Below are positions 1 to 11,031 of a DNA stretch of 64,000 nucleotides, piece by piece (within the stretch, counting starts at the first letter, position 1; each line of letters starts with the position of its first letter). The notes under the pieces were generated by a model. It was not told where the DNA came from and did no database searches. It saw only the letters and a program-made list of their open reading frames with translations. This DNA comes from Proteles cristata cristata (lineage: Eukaryota; Chordata; Mammalia; Carnivora; Hyaenidae). Made by a program: the position numbers and the translations under genes. Location of the stretch: assembly GCA_017311185.1 (NCBI GenBank), contig JAESUZ010002871.1:2108001-2172000 (forward strand), written 5' to 3'.

Positions 1-548
1 ACTTTAGTTCATAATGTGTTGTATGATTTAGATTTTTATTCAAGTAAGGTACTAGAGAATCACAGGTTAACCACCTAAATGTAATAATTTTCAAGTAACT
101 TACAGAAAGTATAGTCTGATTTATTCTATGATGTGCTATCATTAACTTAAAATTTTATCTTTGAAGAATAAATCATAATAATACTGTGATTTTTTTTTTT
201 CCTATAGTAAATATCCCTTCTATTTATTCTTACTGATACCATTGGAAACCTTTCTTTTTATTGCCTTGTTTAAGATCTAAACCATCAATAAGATAGCAAA
301 ACATATTTTAATGACGTCTAAACCTTTTGCAACCTTGAACAAGTAGAAGATTGGCAATAAGACTTTAATCTGTCAGCCAGGCAATTTTCTAAACCTGTCA
401 GTAAATTCTGTGAATCTACCTATCCAAAAGGTCAGCAGAAGTAAAGTCTTCATTGCACAAGTTGATACCAGTACTATGTTCTTTGCCAAGAACACTTGGT
501 AAAATAAAGAATTCCATTGTTTCAATAGGTTGATCTAGCAACTTAGTC
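1..548. other. AT-rich intergenic DNA, no gene seen
   Basis: No long frame, splice-bounded segment or recognisable repeat found. Confidence 0.6.
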
Positions 549-563
549 AGAAAGGTTTTCTTT

Positions 564-770
564 TTTAAGTTTATTTATTTATTTTGAGAGAGATAGAGAG
601 AGAACGGGGGAGGGGCTGAGAGAGAGAGAGGGAGAGAGAGAATCCCAAGAAGGCTCCACACTACCAGCACAGAGCCCAACATGGGACTTGAAACCATGAA
701 CTGGTGAGATCATGACCTGAGACAAAATCAAGTGTTAAATGCTTAAGCGACTGAGCCACCCAGTTGCCCC
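564..770 (-). mobile_element. CAN-SINE, full length
   Basis: Flanked by a target duplication AGAAAGGTTTTCTTT (549-563 and about 771-785). The GA-rich stretch at 590-641 is its CT-rich tail read in reverse. Confidence 0.9.
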
Positions 771-862
771 AGAAAGGTTTTCTTTATTAATTTTATTTAT
801 TTCTTTATTAATTTAGATTAGTTTAGATGAAGAGACCGAAGTTAGAGGCACTCCAAAGTAGT

Positions 863-990
863 GTATAAAGGCTCTAAAGTTTGATAGATCTGGGTTGAAT
901 CTTGGCTCTACCAGCTGTGAGATCTTAGTTTAATTTCTCTTTGACTCAATGTCTCCATTTGTGAGATAGGGATAATAACAGTTCAAATGC
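863..990 (+). mobile_element. MIR, left part (interrupted)
   Basis: AAGTTTGATAGATCTGGGTT, CTTGGCTCTACCAGCTGTGA and GAGATAGGGATAATAACAG follow the MIR core. It continues at 1479 after a roughly 490-bp insertion. Confidence 0.75.
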
Positions 991-1478
991 AGCAGACTGC
1001 TGTCTCTTAATATCCATTCTCCCTTTCTTCCTTAGCAATACAATCTTAATTTTTAGCTAGACACATAAATGACTGAAAAAAATCTCTTTTGCAACTAGGT
1101 GTGGTCATTAGTTTAAGTTCTGGGATATATGTGGAAATGGTATGTTCTACTTCTGGGAAGTGTCTTTAAAGAAAGAGGGTGTGACCTTCTCACCCTTCCT
1201 TCTTCCAACAGCTGGAATATGACGTGATGGCAGGGGCTATAATAGCCTGCTTTGTCCTTGAGGTAACCTTGTGAATGAAAGCTACATATGCCAGAAGTAT
1301 ACAACAGAGATTGAGTCCCTGTCACTATGTGATATCAGCCCTGGACTAACTGTTTCTGGAATACTGGAGCAAGAAAGAGAAATAAACCATCTACTTAAGC
1401 CATTTGTTTAGTGGTATATAATTCTTCTCTCTCTGTCAACCTTAATCCTAATTGATAATATTATCACAAAGAAAGGTT
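991..1478 (+). mobile_element. Unnamed interspersed repeat inserted within a MIR
   Basis: The segment separates two consecutive parts of one MIR, so it arrived later. Its end (AGAAATAAACCATCTACTTA, then AGCCATTTGTTTAGTGG) resembles a known mammalian repeat terminus, but I cannot name the family. Confidence 0.45.
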
Positions 1479-1565
1479 TTGAGAATTAAATGAGATCATG
1501 TGTCAGCTATATAGTAAGTGTACAATAAATGACGCCTATTATTATCATTGTCATTATTAGTAATA
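1479..1565 (+). mobile_element. MIR, right part
   Basis: GAGAATTAAATGAGATCATG then ATAGTAAGTGTACAATAAAT is the 3' part of the same MIR whose left part ends near 990. Confidence 0.7.
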
Positions 1566-2564
1566 TTCAAAGATAATATTATGGGCTAAAAACACAGAAG
1601 AACAAAATAAATTTATAAAAGCATATCTTTCAGACCAGTGGCATTAAGGAATTATAAAGACACCTATCAGAGGGTAAACTCTATCCTGGGAAGCAACTTT
1701 TGATGTTATTAGATAAATTACCTGCAAAAAAGAAAAAAGATCCAACAGATCTGGAATAGCTCTGAATCTCCATGGTAACCATATGTTTTCTTATATCAAG
1801 TGTCATCTAATTTTCTCAGTCTGAAAGACCCTGAATTTTAATGAGTAATTGAAAATGGAGTATGTACATGTGGTTTGCTGTAAAGAAAAACCCTCTCTGA
1901 CTGGTGATGACACCTCAGGTGTCAACAAAAGCACCATGCAAGAAAAAAAAATTTTTTTTAAAGAGATAAATTAACTCTAAAAACTCAAAACAAGAAACAT
2001 TATTAGGAAATTAAAGTAAATACATATGTGATTTTTGCATCAGAATTTGTCAAGAATCCTTTGAAAATACATACTATGTATCAGAGATACTGATGGAGAA
2101 TTTGAAGATTCAGGAGCAGCCTCCCTCCACCCCTAATCGGAAATTATGCCCAAAATAATGTCATAAAAAAGTTTCTATTAACGCAGCCCAATAATTTTTC
2201 AAAGCATCACTGTCATGATTTTTTACCTCTTTCCCATAATTCTACTGTTGCCAGAGCACACATTAGATGGCTAGTTTGTTTTCCCTAAAAACTGCAATGC
2301 CAATTCTGTTCAATTTATTTATTTTCTAGTTCTTTGTGCTAAAACTAGGTCTCTTGAAGCCCCAGCAGAAAAGGCGGAAATAAATTTTACAGCTGCTATG
2401 CGTGCATACAATTAGCATTTTTAGGCATCCCTGGGGCAAAGGACTAGCAATGGGATCTAACTGTGATAAAGGCTAAGGACCATACTCCACCTCACCAGAA
2501 TTCATACTTTGAGACTGAGACCGAAAAAAGAGGGTGGGAGGGGATGAAAGTATTGGCATCAAAA
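1566..2564. other. Intergenic, nothing recognised
   Basis: AT-rich, with short A runs (1941-1960). No element or coding segment could be supported. Confidence 0.55.
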
Positions 2565-2710
2565 TTTTACAAATAAACAAACGTAATACTCAGGGGTTAT
2601 TAGATAACTTGACCCAAATCACACAGTTTGTTAGTGTGCAGCCGAAACAAGGTATGATTCAAAATCTCTTTAACTCTATAGCTCAGGCTCTTTTCAGCAA
2701 GCCATTCGGC
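2565..2710 (-). mobile_element. MIR, reverse orientation
   Basis: ATTAGATAACTTGACCCAAA, TCACACAGTTTGTTAGTG and TTTAACTCTATAGCTCAGGC follow the MIR core on the minus strand. Confidence 0.6.
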
Positions 2711-2774
2711 CTACACTGTGTACTAACAACAGAGAGGATAAAGGCAGGATTTTGCCTTTAACACTTGGAACACA

Positions 2775-2998
2775 GGGGTACCTGGGTAGCTCAGTCAGTT
2801 AAATGTCTGACTTCAGCTCAGGTCATGATCTCACAGTTCGTAGGTTCAAGTCCCGCGTCGGGCTCTGTGCTGACAGCTAGCTCAGAGCCTGGAGCCTGCT
2901 TCGCACTCTGTGTTTCCCTCTCTCTCTGATCCTCCCCTGCTCACACTGTCTCTCTCTCTCTCTCAGAAATAAATAAAACATTTAAAAAAATAATTTAA
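2775..2998 (+). mobile_element. CAN-SINE, full length
   Basis: The tRNA-like head (TGGGTAGCTCAGTCAGTTAA) is followed by a CGTCGGGCTCTGTGCTGACA body, a CT repeat and an A-rich tail. Confidence 0.9.
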
Positions 2999-5242
2999 AA
3001 AAATCATGAATGTACTTGGGAAGTTGCAGAAAATAATTTTTTAAAAGAGTGACTCAACATTAAATACTCATTAAGAGATTTCAGATCAAAGAAAAGGTAC
3101 TCTTGAGTTCCTGTATGTTTTGAAATTCAGTATCTTTCAGATTTTAAAAAGAAAAAAGGGTACATATATCATATATTGTGACACTTTCCAACAGGATTTG
3201 ATAGCACCCCTTCATCAAAAACATTAATATTTCTGTAGCAAACCATATGAGAAGCTATAAAAGTCACATATCAGTGCAGTAGTTTTTGCTACTAAATGAG
3301 TTCAGGTCAGGTCAGGTTTTGCATTTCTAATATACTTCCTCTTTTCATAGTTTTTGGATCTCATAATTATAGGCAAAGGACATACTATGTCCTTTCTCAC
3401 CAGGTGAGGGAAATGCTTATGATAAACTGACTGATTATCAGAATTGACTTTCCACTAAGAGTGAAGACATCAAATATGCCAAGTCTGTCCCATATAGTTG
3501 GCACAAGCTTGTTTCCTGTTTTGAGACTCAATTATAGTCCATTATATGACTCAACGAGTTTAAAAGTAGGCCATGTAAATGAAATACAGGTCAGTCTACT
3601 AAAATCCACCTAAGCTATTAAGTAATTCATGTGTGACTGTTCTAATTCAATGTTAAAGTTATACTTAACTTCCACGTTTTACACTTAACTTGCAAATAAA
3701 CAATTGAGAAAATTAGGAAGTACTATAAATAGATTATTAGTCCCTGAAATTCAATCCTTAATATACCATTAAGATCCATCCTGTTCAGATTAAAGATGTT
3801 TGTTGCTGTTGTTTACTTTGACAAATGGATTTGAAATAAACATTCAGCACATTAAAATCAAGCAAACAGGTACCTGGCTGACTCAGTAGGTAGAACATGC
3901 AACTCTCGATCTCGGGGTTGTAAATTTAAGCCCCATGTTGGGGTGTAGGGATTCTTAAAAATAAAATCTCAAAAAAAAAAAATAGCTGATAAATAAAATA
4001 AAATTTGGCAAACAACCATTTCTACCCTGTAACTGTGAACTTGTGGAGTGATTTAATGTCTTACCATCTATCATTTGTTGAGGAGCCTCTATATCTGGAT
4101 CCAACATATTCTAAAACTACAGATAAGTTTGCAAGTAAGCGTACACTCATCAAAAAAATTAACCGCTAAATCTCCTACATCACTTTACTCTAGTATTGCG
4201 TTGATATTTTCCTCTCTTCTTCTGTGTCTATCTCTTTTTATCTTCAGTCTTCCTAGATTCTACAACTGAGACTATTTTCCATTATTTTCAAATATTGAAA
4301 TATGTTAGCCTTGATCTTCAGGAGATTTATCAATCAATATTGCTAAGAACTAGGAAAAATAGTAAAACAATGAAAATGTACATAGACATCTGAAAATGAT
4401 TTGGAAATAATTATTTTTCTTAATAAACTCATGACCTGTGCTAATGGCATCGTTGTCAATCTGACAATGGCTACTACTGGTTTTGATTTTTTTGCCTTGT
4501 AAATAGATAGTAAAGAGACCACTTAATTAGACCATGTGCTATAGGGCACATGCTGCATGGAAAATCTGTTTTAAAACTGAATAAGAAAATAAATAAAAAA
4601 TAATTGAGCAAGAAAAAATCAAAGCAATTTTTCATTATTGCATAGAAAATAATTTCTGGCTTTATCATACATATCCTAGCATAAAATCAATTTTTTATCA
4701 GCTCTCAATTCAATTGTTTCCCCCAATCTAATTCTATCAGAAGCTCATGTAATACAGCAGAAAGACAGCCACCCTTCTGTGTAGAAATGCACACAAGTAG
4801 CTAATTACATCAAAACCAGAAAAGACATAAATACCACCCATAAAAAGGCTAAATGACAGATGGCTAAATGCCATAACTAAGTTCTATAAATATTACCATT
4901 AATCACATTAACTATGAAAATTATTTTTTTCCTAAAGGAACATAGTTCGGAAACAAATAGCATATATTTTAGAAAGTGCCCCTTGACCTGTACAAATTGA
5001 AAAATAAGCAGGTGTGCCTACCATTTCACTGCCTCCTCTGCAGTAACTCATTAACAGCTTCAATTATGTGCACCCACTTTCTAGCTCCACCAAGCCCTTT
5101 GTTGCTTTTTTCAGTATCCATATGCAGAACAAATTCCAAATAATCTGCACCAGATATAAGTAACTCTAAAATTTTCCTACATAGGTCTTACATGGAGTAC
5201 TTAGAGACCAATGGGAATCTTATAATGAAATGTATTGACCCA
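2999..5242. other. Intergenic, AT-rich; only one short SINE
   Basis: Apart from the SINE at 3869 I see nothing. Small frames at 4075-4269 and 4474-4668 have no coding character. Confidence 0.55.
3869..3991 (+). mobile_element. Short CAN-SINE (no CT-rich tail)
   Basis: The head reads TACCTGGCTGACTCAGTAGG and the body GTTGTAAATTTAAGCCCCAT, ending ATAAAATCTC and oligo(A). This is the compact subfamily, about 120 bp. Confidence 0.8.
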
Positions 5243-5448
5243 GGGATGCCTGAGTGACTCAGTTAAGCCGACTCTTAGGTTATGAGATCATAACCGGCTC
5301 AGGTTATGATCTCAAGGGTCATGAGATTGAAACCCACCTTGGGCTCTGCACTGATAGCACAGAATCTGTCTGGGATTCTTTCTTTCCCTCTCTCTCTGCC
5401 CCTCTCCTGCTCTTGCTCTCTTTCTCTCAAATTTTTTTTATAAAATGT
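5243..5448 (+). mobile_element. CAN-SINE
   Basis: Diverged head with an internal repeat of GGTTATGAT/GGTTATGAG around 5277-5312; ends in CTCTCAAA and a T run. Confidence 0.85.
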
Positions 5449-5469
5449 GTTAATCTAATTCTCTGATTA

Positions 5470-5595
5470 TTTAGATAAAAGAAGTGGTGGCCAAAGAGTA
5501 CTAATTTGTTCAAGGGCACTCACTCATTGAGCGGCAGAGCCCAGACTAAAACTCAAGTCATCCAACTCCCTCTCCAGCACCCTTTCCCACAGTCT
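5470..5595 (-). mobile_element. MIR, reverse orientation
   Basis: CAAGGGCACTCACTCATTGA, GCGGCAGAGCCCAGACTAAA and ACTCAAGTCATCCAACTCCC are MIR-like; the piece directly follows a SINE. Confidence 0.55.
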
Positions 5596-5907
5596 CCCTG
5601 AGATCACGTTTCACATACTGGATCACAACATTTGGGTAGAACTTTTTGTTAAAGAAGCAATGAAGTCTGTCTTCCACTCTGGGATTTTCAATTTCTTCAT
5701 CCCAATCTGACATTTATGCTTTTTTGATTTTATAGGGTTTTATAATTTCTCCAAAGCATTTCAAGAGCTGCACTGCAAATTTAAACTATTGTTTCTGCTA
5801 TTTATTTGAACTTACCTGAATAATTTGCATAATTATGAGGAGGATAAGAGGTCCAGAAAGCATATCTATGACATAAGTGGAATCACCACCACCTATCTGC
5901 TAAAAAA

Positions 5908-6505
5908 ATTTTTTTATTGAAGAACAGTTCACACACATATTATAGTAGTTTCAGGTGGATAGATTACTGATTCAACATTTATACACATTATTAAATGATC
6001 ACTACAATAAGTCTAGTTATCATCTGTAACCATACAAAGGTATTATAATATTATTGACTATATTCCCTATGCTGTATTTTATATCTCCATGACTTAATTT
6101 AAAACTGGGAGTTGCACCTCTTAATCTCATCACCTATTTTGCCCATTCCCCCTCCTCCCTTCCTGCTGGCAACCACCAATTTGTTCTCTGTATTTATAAG
6201 TCTATTTCTGTTTTGTTTGTTCATTTGTTTTATTTTGTTTTCTTTGTTTTGTTTTTTATATTTCACATGTAAGTGAAATCATATAGTATTTCTCTTTGTC
6301 TGCCTGACTTATTTCACTTAGCACAGTATCTTCTAGGTCTATCCATAATGTTGCAAATGGCAAGATTTCATTCCTTTTTATCACTGAGTTATAATAATAC
6401 GTCATTGTGTATATATAACCACATCTTCTTTACCCATTTATTTTTGATGGACATTTAGGTTGCTACCATCCCTTAGCAATCATAAATAGTGCTGCTAGAG
6501 AGAGG
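5908..6505 (-). mobile_element. L1 3' end, reverse orientation
   Basis: Read on the minus strand this is the end of L1 ORF2 and its 3' UTR. On the + strand the marks are ATATTTCACATGTAAGTG, GACTTATTTCACTTAGCAC and AACCACATCTTCTTTACCC. The element is diverged. Confidence 0.75.
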
Positions 6506-8032
6506 AAAAAATGATAACAAATAAATAATCTTTAGAGTAGATCATTCACACTAGAAGATTCCAGTTACAACTCATGTGAAATTGGCTGAGGTATTGTCAA
6601 ATGCCAGAATTCTTTGTCACTCTCACCAAGACTGTTTCAATGACAAACTTTTGATAACCAAAGAGAACACTGGGAAGTCCTTTCTCTTTAAGGTAGAAAA
6701 AGACTCTGTAAGACTCTAAATATTCCCCCAAATTAGATTATTTGTATTAGTTAAAAGAACACAATAGTACTATAAAGTAAAATAGTGTAATACCCAGAAA
6801 ACAATTATTTGCTCATAGATTTATTCAGAGTTGCTATTCCTTGGACAGTGGGGGCAATATCGTAATACCGTTTACTATAGTAGAAAATGCAGTGCAATGG
6901 GTCGGCCTCAATTGCCACAGTAGGGGGTTTAGACATAAAGGTAGTTACATGATCTTCTTTAGAAGAGAGAATCAACTTTAAGAATCATTCAGAAACAACC
7001 ATAATATAAGGGTCCAGGGTGTTTACTTTATCTCACTGTTGATCATGTGCTTTCTCAGATATTAGACACAATATGATGCTTATAAATGAAATCCCATATC
7101 AATCAGCAATAGGCCCCCTCAAAACAGGGCTAAGACATCTTATCTGCCTGGAGTATTCTTTGTCTGAATTTTTAGAGATTGTCCAAATCTAACATAAAAA
7201 TATTTTGTTATTATTCCCAAATTGCCAAGTTAGGTTATAAAAATAATAAAAATAAATTAAATATGAAAAAGATAGACTTTTACCAGTAGGTTTTAAGTTT
7301 GGTTTATAAAGTGCACAGAGGCCTGGGGGACATATTTACATTCATATGAAAAATTATTCCTTACTCAAGCCCGGTTCCTTCCCAAAACTGCCACAAACAT
7401 TGTATTTCCTCCAAAAGGACATCAGTTTTGTCTTTTGTTTCCTCTTGAGTTAATCAAGTGGGAACTTAAAGGTACTATAAGTAAAAGTATTTAGAAAAAA
7501 CATAACAAGTATAATTTTTATTATGCTTATTTATTTATGTACAGCTCGTCTCAAGAAAAAAATAGGTGAGGTAACTCATAACTTGAAAAAGTATAAAAAC
7601 AAGGTGATTAAGCAGAAGCCTTGGAAGCAATTACACTAATAACTCTGAGATTCCTGGCAGCCAAAGCAAAACAAAAATTCAAGGTGGTTTTTTTCTTTCT
7701 TTCTTTTTGTCTGATAAGAAAATACATACAGATTCATGTGAAAAGATATTTATCTTACCTTGGTATTAAATCAGGGGAAGAATTATCTATAAATGCCAAA
7801 ATAATAGAATGTTGACTATTATAATGGACAAAAGTATCAATTGTAGTTGTTACAGATGCTACAGATGCACTTAACCATATTAGCATTTCTTAAAGTGGAA
7901 AAAATTAACAAAGCAAAACTCATTTATGAGTGTAATCATCTCAGAGAACTAAATTAGTGGAATTTAGCAGTTCACGATATCTTGTCCTAACCTGATTCAA
8001 GGATTTAGCTCGGAAAAACTACAGCAGCACTT
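6506..8032. other. Intergenic, nothing recognised
   Basis: AT-rich unique-looking DNA; no repeat, RNA gene or coding exon identified. Confidence 0.55.
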
Positions 8033-8195
8033 CTAATAGTGTGACTAGAAGATTCCCTGAATCAGATTATTCCAGGTTCTTCTTCAAACATGGAGATTTC
8101 TGGCCCACACTCTAAAACTACAGAATCAGAATTTCAGGTGTGGACCTCAGGAATCTCAATTGTAAGCAAGTATTCCTTTTGAATTGTATGCTTTT
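8033..8195 (+). mobile_element. MER5-like (hAT-Charlie) fragment
   Basis: GGAGATTTCTGGCCCACACT, ACTACAGAATCAGAATTTCA and GACCTCAGGAATCTCAAT fit the MER5 layout. Confidence 0.5.
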
Positions 8196-8199
8196 AGTG

Positions 8200-8790
8200 T
8201 TTGGTTATTAAACACTATCAGGATCAAACCCACTCGTCTCTATTTGGCTTTGTGATGTTGAAGCCGACTCTCTAAGCAAACTTCTTCTTTGCCATATGGT
8301 TCGCTGTTCACTTCTGCCAATAGGGGGCACCAGAGAGAGCATGGAAACTAGGTGGAAGATGGATCATGTTCCAGGATTGTTTGCTAGTCCTGTCAGTGTC
8401 ACCCAGCTACACCTTCACACCAGTAGGTTCCACTGTTTCCAGTAGCATTGGGCTCCATTTTCCATTTCATTTCCATCTTACAGAAGCAAGGCCCATGGTG
8501 CTCATTTTGAGCACTAGCATCTTCTAAAGTCTGGGTTCTAGCACCATCCAGACAGCTTCCTCACCTCAGAAGTCTGGATTCCTTCTCCAAGCTTCTAGGT
8601 TCTAACAAGCCAACCTTTTCCCCTTGCTCCCCTCCCAGGCCTAATGGTGGCAACTGCTTCCTGCAATTACTCTGTGTGAGATTTGTTCCTTTTTGCTCTC
8701 TCAGTCCTCCAATACCTATATAACTAATTCCCTATATAAATTCTCACTTAAAATAACTGGCAGGGTTTGTATGTCCTGAGTTGGATAAGT
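8200..8790. mobile_element. Ancient repeat-like stretch, family not named
   Basis: The block CAGGCCTAATGGTGGCAACT, GCTTCCTGCAATTACTCTG and the TATATAACTAATTCCCTATA end resemble an old dispersed mammalian repeat. A CTCF-like motif lies at 8317. Confidence 0.35.
8317..8330 (+). promoter_or_regulatory. CTCF-like core, 13 of 14
   Basis: Plus strand CCAATAGGGGGCAC; only the fourth base departs from consensus. It points toward PTP4A1. Confidence 0.4.
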
Positions 8791-8839
8791 CATCATTGAC
8801 TAATGATACAAAAGTTAAAATATGAGGTCTACTCTACCA

Positions 8840-9495
8840 TCCAGCAATTGTACTACTAGCTATTTACCCAAAGGTTAAACAAACACTGATTCAAAGAAGC
8901 AAATTCACCCCAGTGTTTATAACAGCACTATCAACAATAGCCAAATTATGAAAACAGCCTAAATATCCATCAACAGATGAATAGATGTTATATATACATA
9001 TGTATATGTTTGTATGTGTGCATATATGCACACACACAATGGAATATTGTATATGTTATTATGTTTATGTGTATATATATATACATATATATATAATGGA
9101 ATATTACTCAGGCATCAAAAAGAATGAAGTCTTACCATTTGCAGTGATTTAGGTGGAGCCAATCAGTATATTATGCTGAGTGAAAAAAGCCAGTCAGAGA
9201 AGGACAAATACCATATGATTTCACTCAGGTGTGGAATTTAAGAAACAAAACAGATGAGCATGAGGAAGAAAAAAAAAGAGAGAGAGACAAGCCTTAAGAG
9301 ACTCTAAACTATACAGAACAAACTGAGAGTTGTTGGAGGGGCAGTGGGTTGGAGGATGAGTCAGATGGGTGATGGACATTAAGGAAGGCACTGGTTGTGA
9401 TGAGCACTCGGTGTTGTATATAAATTCTATTTCTGAAACCAATATTACACTATATGTTAAGTAACTAGAATTTAAATTAAGGTTTGAAACAAAAA
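8840..9495 (+). mobile_element. L1 3' end with internal TA/TG expansion
   Basis: Late L1 ORF2 sequence (AACAGCACTATCAACAATAG, then ATGGAATATTACTCAGG) leads into the 3' UTR with GATGAGCACTCGGTGTTGTA. Around 8985-9100 the element contains an expanded TATA/TGTA microsatellite and a repeated AATGGAATATT segment (9038 and 9096), a small internal duplication. Confidence 0.8.
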
Positions 9496-9859
9496 AAATT
9501 GAGTTCTAGTGACTCAAAGGATTGAAGAGGTGACAATCTATCTCTTAGCCAAGGGATCGCACACTTATCAATTATTTAAACTCCTATTTTGGTAGCAGTC
9601 AATAAAAGACTGGTACTGAGAGCTTCAACTACGATGTATTATTGCCTTAAGAAATTTCCAGAAGTTTTGGGCTCCAGATGAGCACATGAGAAAGTTGAAA
9701 TTCTGTTACTGAAAACAAAACTTCTCACATAATTTTTCCCAGACTCAGAGCTAATCCAGTTTTATACAGGAGTATCCCACTGATGAGTCGTCTGGGAGCA
9801 GAACAAAAATTTTTATCAAAAAAGATATTTATTCTTCCTAAGGGCTCTCATAGGAAGCA

Positions 9860-10345
9860 TTATCTGCAAGACGAAGTCCAAACTTTGGCCTTATATTTAA
9901 AGCCACCCATGAAGTTATATCTACAAAATTCTTCAAACTCATTTCAATCACCTTTACTAGGATCCTTCTTCCTCCTGAGGTAGTTGTTCCCTGAGACATC
10001 TTATACATGGTTTCTTGCCTCCCCTCTTTGGCTCAGACAGTTTTCTCTGGCTAGGAGTCCTCACTGAATATACAGATGTATATAGCAGTGTATGTAATGG
10101 GAACTCAACACATGTTGGACTGACTGGTTTTCATTGCCTTCTTTCTGCGTTAAGCCTTCCTCAGGATTATTTTGTTTTGAACTGCCATGCAGCAAAGGTT
10201 AACTTCTGAACTGCTTGTAGACACATTCAATCTACAAATTCTTTAAGAACAAGCCATAGATCATATATCTATGTATCCTCACAGTGCCCCACAGACCTCT
10301 CATAGAATAGTGACTGCTAAAATCTGTTAATAAATGACCTATGAA
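9860..10345 (+). mobile_element. Probable degraded L2 fragment
   Basis: TATCTGCAAGACGAAGTCCA begins an L2-like segment, and the end (CCTCACAGTGCCCCACAG, then TTAATAAATGACC) resembles the L2 terminus. The middle is too diverged to be sure. Confidence 0.4.
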
Positions 10346-10559
10346 TAGTCATCTACTTTTTTTAAGAGTCTGTCATTTCTCCTGTACTATATTGTAGACA
10401 TCTCAAATTCTTCTACAAATGTAGAAGATATGAATAATATCCAATATGTCTTATACTAAGTCCACAGTGTTATAAAGTAAATTCTTTCATTTGTCTAAAT
10501 CTACAGAATACTTTTAATATATTAATTGTTTAAATTTTGGTGCCAATTCTGTGAAACTA

Positions 10560-10665
10560 CGTCCCATTTTGATCAACGAAACTAAGACTCTGAGAACTTA
10601 AGTGACCTTGTCCAAGGTCACATAATTAGACAGTGATGTTCTTGGAATTTGACAAGGGTTCTTTT
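10560..10665 (-). mobile_element. MIR, reverse orientation
   Basis: GAAACTAAGACTCTGAGAAC, TTAAGTGACCTTGTCCAAGG and TCACATAATTAGACAGTG match the MIR core on the minus strand. Confidence 0.65.
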
Positions 10666-10761
10666 CATACACATTACATGGTCTCTCGGGAAGTTGCTGC
10701 TTAGACAGTCACAATGATGGTGATGAGCTCACCTGACAGATTGCTCGCTCTTCTTCCTCAG

Positions 10762-11031
10762 CAGAGTCTCACTTCAACACCAGGAACAACTCAAAAGGAA
10801 TGACTCACAATTCCCAGAAGCAGTGCCAGTTCATGTGCTAGGATTCTGACCACAACTGTAATGATCGGGCCAGGGAGTCAGATTTCTGCTGGATTTAGAA
10901 AAGCATCTATGTGTTTATGAAAGGAACCCAATGAGCTGGTGATAGTACTGCGGCTCTTGGAGGATCCCCATCCACCTCTTCGCCCCAGCCAGGAGCATGG
11001 CTAAGGGAGGAGGAAGGCAGGCACCAGACAG
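10762..11031 (+). other. Possible exon-like segment upstream of PTP4A1
   Basis: A pyrimidine-rich acceptor (CTCTTCTTCCTCAG, ending 10761) and a perfect donor CAG|GTAAGT (exon side ends 11031) bound 270 bp of higher G+C. A perfect AP-1 site TGACTCA lies at 10801-10807. There is no open frame across it, so it could only be a non-coding exon, an enhancer, or chance. Confidence 0.25.

Noticed and set aside
590..650. GA-rich tracts here and near 59812 and 63721
   Set aside because: They are reversed CT-rich SINE tails, not independent regulatory elements.
2775..2850. tRNA-like sequences (A and B box resemblance)
   Set aside because: These are heads of tRNA-Lys-derived SINEs, with SINE bodies attached and broken cloverleaf pairing; not tRNA genes.
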